A program made the translations under genes and the position numbers. DNA of 64,000 bases from Daphnia pulex (taxonomy: Eukaryota > Arthropoda > Branchiopoda > Diplostraca > Daphniidae), in NCBI RefSeq assembly GCF_021134715.1, contig NC_060028.1, forward strand, positions 766,501-830,500. Reading direction: 5' to 3'. Positions 59,183-64,000 of this stretch are shown one piece after another. Positions within the stretch are counted from its first letter, which is position 1. Each line of letters starts with the position of its first letter. The notes under the pieces are model-generated. The model was not told the origin of the DNA and searched no databases. It saw only the letters and a program-made list of their open reading frames with translations.

Positions 59183-59286
59183 CATTCCGGTCGAATGCTG
59201 AGAAAAGAATGGAATCTCAAGGGATCCTGTTGTCACAGAAATATTGAGGATCTCCTTTGACGTGGGAGGATCAGGTCCAGGAGAAC
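59183..59286 (-). other. Candidate upstream exon of the rhodopsin-like receptor
   Basis: Between a TCTTACAG acceptor and an AATG|GTATAT donor, one frame is open and reads GSPGPDPPTSKEILNISVTT and IPFFSQHSTGM, with an N-glycosylation site. It joins in phase to the receptor exon only if the acceptor before GLTCSPIAP near 59085 is used; the nearer CTACAG acceptor at 59,103 gives a stop. Plausible extracellular N-terminus. Confidence 0.4.
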
Positions 59287-62200
59287 CTGTAAGAATAGAA
59301 AGATTGGCGGTTAAATCGAGCAGGTTACAAATAAAAAGAAACGGATGAGTTCACGTTGCTACGCTTTACAATTGTACTGTGTAGAGCTGAATGGACTTTT
59401 CTGAAATGATTTCCGTCCATCTATCAAACATTTACGAATGTTGCCCTTTGCGCAAGAGTTTGAGTTCGATCAAAGGCAGACATTAGGAGACACTAGACAT
59501 AATCAAGTTGACGTTATATTGATGGATTTTTGTTAGACGCTAGATAGTTTCTTACGTCATAGGACTATATTTCTTATTCGATTCTCTTTCATGATCAAAA
59601 GCCCTTTGGTATATCAACATTGATTGAATTCGACGACTGAAAATAGAAGGCACGCGCAAAGTTAATGTGATTATACCATCCCACTCAGATTCGCATCGTC
59701 AGTCATTGCAAAAATTATTATGTGAAATGGGAGAACAGCTCTCAAGTGCCATTTAGATGTTGTGCCTATACGGGTGTTGGGGATGGCATGTCAGAGTGCG
59801 TTATGATAATTCAATAAGTGTATAGACGAAAAACAATTCCAGTAAACTTTGAGGTTTGCTGGGTAAGTGCCAAGTCTCTCAGAAGGAAGAAATAAGGTTC
59901 TCGAATATTATGGTGAATTAATTACTGGGGGAATTATGAGGGACTAGTATATGCTTTCTTTTCTTCCAACATGATTTATAGCTTCTCTTATAGCACCATC
60001 GTAGGCTATCGAGCACTCGCGTAGGCTATTTGAATTTAAGACGAATTGGAGTGGGTACCCTTTTTTCAAGACGTCTGTGGCTATATACACACGGCATCGA
60101 GCAGCCGTCACTCTACCACCCCACCGATGAAGATTGAAGACGATGTCAAATAAAAACCCTGGCTTTCAATCGATCCAGCAGCTATATGAATAGCACTTCA
60201 CGTGTGTGATCGGCGGCGGGCCAACAGCATCAAGTGGATCTCCATAAATTGAATTTCCAATTCCCAGGCTTATATGGCTGGCATAGAATTATTTTGACAC
60301 GCCAACGCCGCCACGAAGAGCTAACCAAATCACAAAAGAACTAAAGATGGGGAAATGAAAGGAAGTTGAGGAATTCGGCGTTTCTTTTTGGTTTCCCGTT
60401 TTTTCGTCGGTAAATTGTAAGGAATAATTTAACCTTCACGAGTTCACGCTCCCTGACTAGATGAGATTGCTTTAGTTAATTTAAGAGTATCGATTGCGTC
60501 GAGTGACGTCATCGAATGGCCTTCGAAAAATCGACACAGTTATGGACACGCAGTTGTACTTGTTGATGGCGGTAAGGTCAACATCCTTGACTGGAAATCT
60601 ACGTAACTTTTACCTGATCGAGATTTTCGTACAAGAAATCAAGTTAAATGTCAAATTCAATTCCGGAATTCTAAATGGTATTTTTTAAAAGAAACATGCC
60701 AGGTACAATTGAACCCTTCAGTAAGTAAGTAATCAGCTTAGCGCGTAATACCCAAATCGGTTTATACTCACAAAAGGTTCAGACTGTACAGTCCAGCGGA
60801 TTATTTTTTAAAAAAAGAAGTCCGCTAAAATCCAGCCAGAGGAAATTGGCTTGCGGCAAACTAAAATAAAACTCTCACGGTCGGATTGGTTTTTCTAACG
60901 ATTGCGCAGTTCAGTTTAAGTCGAAACGGAATTGCAATGGGGAACAACCGCACATACAAGGAAACGCACTCGTCAACCACTCTGGAAAAAGATTCGATCT
61001 CGAGTGAATTTCGGGCAAGTTTGCTGTATCAAATAAAATCTGTGACACTGTCTGACTCCGATGAGAAAAAGAAAATTAACTGCGCATGCTCAACTGGGTT
61101 CTTCCCGCCACATATTCCAATAATCGTACGGACAGTATCTAGTGAACTGAGTCGTCTTTATTGCAACTGCCTTATTTCCCTACTCTAATCCCTTTTCAGC
61201 TCTAAAGGCTTGGAGATTTCCGCACATTATTGCCCATCTCTGTTTGGGGAAACTTGGTAGTTGCCAAGCAATTGCACGTTGCTAGACAGAAAATTGGAAA
61301 TCCCCTTTAGTCGGAACTATACAGGTTCGCAAGTTCGCTGTGTACGACTGTTGATCTGCGAGCGACAAAAGAAACGTAGTATTAGCAACTTTCCTATTCT
61401 TTCATAAGTCAAAGTCAGGCAAACTGCCAGAGGCCTCGTTTTGGAACGGCAACAAAACGCAGGAGCAAAACTATCTGACGGATAGTTACGTTATCCATAT
61501 CGATTAACTACTTAGTGAGCGACGCTGATGTTAAAAGACATTAGAAGGATGAAACTCATCCGGTATGAGCTACTTTTACAGAAGTGATTCAAGACCAAGG
61601 GAAAAAAGGATCCATATTACGCTGCTAGCACATTGTTTGCCGCTGTCATGGCGAATAGAGTTTCACCGGCAGTGAATAAGGAGGATAATGGATTTTTCGT
61701 GGAAAAAAGGGAGTTCATGATAAAGGATCGGCGAAGAATGAACGCTCAACATCCCATGACAGAGTTAGTTTCCGCTGGCTGTCTTACAGGCATTCAGCAG
61801 ATGCCAGCCAGTTGATCCTTGTCCAATCCTTCAGGAAGGATTTTCGTGTAGCTCTATATTACAAGTCTGGGTAGAGATTGTTGCTGAGTAGACTCCCCAA
61901 ATCTAGATCTCGTTCCGAATACACTTTTGTGATATGATTTTTGCATTCGGCGCCATCGTCAATGTCACAACAGTATCAAAGTTCAATCAAATGGGTAATA
62001 ATAAATGGCGCTCGCTACGACAATGTGTTTTCGCTTGTTGCTGAAGGAAATCCATTACGACAGTAAATACAATGTTTCTTTTTTTTTTTGGAATCGGGAT
62101 AACAATATTGATCGAACACTGTCTTCCTATTTTGGAAAATAAAATTTACACAATGGTCCATAGAAGATGGCCATGGTGGACGACTAATTACGCAACGGGA

Positions 62201-63396
62201 ATGCAAAAGAAATTTTTAAATCAGGTGAAAAAATGGGTACAGTCGCAGCGCAAATTGTCTAGATTTCTGTAAAGGGAATTTAGCAACGAATGTCGTGATT
62301 TGGCATACCGGTCATTATATCACTTGAGTTAATTCACATGGAAACAAGACGACAAACTATGGCTAAATTGCTTTTCATTGAAGGATCGGGAATGGGACCG
62401 GGACCTATTATATTCAATGCTGTCTATAGCAGTCGCTGTCGCGTGTCGAACAAACGACAGGAAGATTGACTCGAGGCTTTTACTGATACGTAGCAACATA
62501 TCCTGTGATCCCGGAAGTGTGGCGGTATCATAAGTAATTTCTGAATTAAACGTCTTATAACGCTCCCACGTCAGCCCGATTTGCACAAAAGATTCAGCAA
62601 GTGCCCAACACGGTCTCTTCGTTGCACCATATTCAAATATCTTCTTACTTCAACAATAACGATTGCTACAATGTAATTCAGATAACGCAACAAAGTTCGC
62701 CATGTTGGGGGAGGAGAGGGGGATGGGATATAAATAATATCACCAGTTCATAAAACGCATTTTGTGTTAGGAACATGGTGAATATTAGACCTAGCTGAAA
62801 TGAAGATCATGTTTCAAAGTCGACCGTGTAAACGAATCACGTCACTTGTGATGTTAGCCTGTTACTGTAGATATGATGCTAACTAATTGCAAAAGCTTCG
62901 ATTCCTATTAAGAGGGATGCTAGTTTCAGGGTCATTTTGGAGGAATAAAAAAAAATCCTTCCCCATGGAGTCATCAATTACAACTAAACATACCCCCCCT
63001 TCAATTCTTTGCACAACAATAGCATGATGACAATAGCAATGCTTTCCCAAATAAGATTTTGTTTTCTTAAAAAAAACGGAAATGTACAACAAAAAAATAA
63101 GCCAATTTTCCCTACCCACAGGATAAGTTGCCTGGACATGTGGAGTAAATTGGCTTGTGGTGTGTTATTGTTTTTAACATGACTATCTGTGGGGGGGACA
63201 CGATCAGCATAAATAAGCATAGGTCAGAATTTGGTTGCCTAGCCCTAGCCTAAAGCATATAGTCTCTAAACACGTTTTATCTTATCTTAGTTCAATTAAA
63301 AAGTAACCACATAAGACTTACTTGATTATCTTGTGTGTGAGTTAGGGTATACCAGCAATTGAAGTCTGAACGTTCCAAATAAAATGGACTCTGGTT
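59287..63396. other. No gene seen
   Basis: Short frames at 60494, 60886, 61633 and 62072 have no recognisable domains, splice context or conserved pattern. A TATA-like GGATATAAATAA lies near 62,727 but no gene follows. I treat the stretch as non-coding. Confidence 0.45.
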
Positions 63397-63745
63397 GCAC
63401 AAATTTTAAATTAAGTTCACTAAATATTCAGTATGAAAAAGCAAGAAGATGGATCTAATACCATTTTAAGTTGTAGGGCATAGCTAAAACCCTGCAGATT
63501 TCAGCCTCAGTAATGATGGCAGGATGGCGGCACAGACTCTTTCTACTGATTTGAGACCATTTCATCTGTTACACAAATTTTAAATTAAGTTCACTAAATA
63601 TTTAGTATGGAAAAGCAAGACGATGGATCTATTATCATTTTTAAGTTGTAGTAAAAACAAGGCTAAAACCTTGTAGATTTCAGCCCCAGGAATGATGGCT
63701 GCATGGCAGCACAGACTCTTTCTACTGATTGAGAACATTTCATCC
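63397..63745. repeat. Tandem duplication, two units of about 175 bases
   Basis: Both units begin GCACAAATTTTAAATTAAGT or ACACAAATTTTAAATTAAGT and end with CACAGACTCTTTCTACTGAT followed by CATTTCATC. Small differences include one extra stretch in the second unit. No coding frame. Confidence 0.8.
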
Positions 63746-64000
63746 TCTTTTTATCTAATACTTTATTACTAAGAAAACGTCTGTCACAAAGGATTTAAGT
63801 TTGAATAATGAAGCAGTTCAAAATCTCGAAACAAAAGAACTTAAATCAACTGTTTCTTCTCGCGACATTGGTCGACACATGCACCGGAAGGACTGAACGT
63901 CTGAACACTTTAAAACACTACTACACTAGTCATCAAACAAAAAGTCCAGTGATGCCAGAAAAAGTTGGACTGCACCGTTTTTTGCTGCAACTTTTGTTTG

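Noticed and set aside
1-64000. tRNA, rRNA or CRISPR arrays
   Set aside because: I looked for B-box-like motifs, conserved rRNA sequence and spaced short repeats and saw none I could support by eye.

Overview
The window looks like nuclear DNA of a small crustacean, most likely a water flea (Daphnia). The evidence is spliced genes with many introns of about 60-70 bases, GT-AG junctions, TATA plus TCAGT initiator promoters, local expansions of Methuselah-like receptors, IRE1-like kinases with ankyrin repeats, and low-complexity Tyr/Thr/Pro repeat genes typical of Daphnia. The species call is inference; no search was run.

Region by region: (1) 1-10.2 kb carries two minus-strand IRE1-like kinase genes. 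The first runs off the left edge; the second is a complete 4-exon kinase-ankyrin gene. Each is followed by long paralogous non-coding segments. (2) 10.6-13.3 kb is a tandem cluster of three decayed copies of a Tyr/Thr-rich secreted repeat gene with conserved promoters. (3) 13.6-14.6 kb holds two small inverted-repeat transposons, one of them piggyBac-like with TTAA target duplications. (4) 15-19.2 kb is poorly resolved and contains minus-strand exon remnants, including a Snf7/ESCRT-III-like piece. (5) 19.5-23.15 kb is a complete 16-exon UBF (nucleolar transcription factor 1) gene, flanked by direct repeats of about 650 bases. (6) 25.8-56.9 kb is the most interesting part. A family of secreted Cys-rich proteins (resembling DUF4789) lies on the plus strand, and each of the first four copies is followed tail-to-tail by a Methuselah-like seven-helix receptor on the minus strand. 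There are five secreted-protein genes, three receptor genes, one receptor remnant, two secreted-protein remnants and several orphan promoters or upstream exons. (7) 57.9-59.1 kb is a rhodopsin-like receptor; 59.3-64 kb is mostly non-coding.

I built spliced models by eye. The UBF gene (800 aa), the kinase-ankyrin gene (444 aa), secreted proteins D1 (445 aa), D4 (434 aa) and D5 (459 aa), and receptor M2 (929 aa) all close in frame. Others carry breaks: M1 has a frameshift before its first membrane helix, D2 has a one-base loss in exon 2, and D3 has lost its C-terminus and needs a GC splice donor. The repeated pairing, the shared divergent upstream regions and the uneven decay suggest a ligand-receptor or co-secreted gene pair undergoing birth and death. 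The pairing is seen in the sequence; the functional link is inference.
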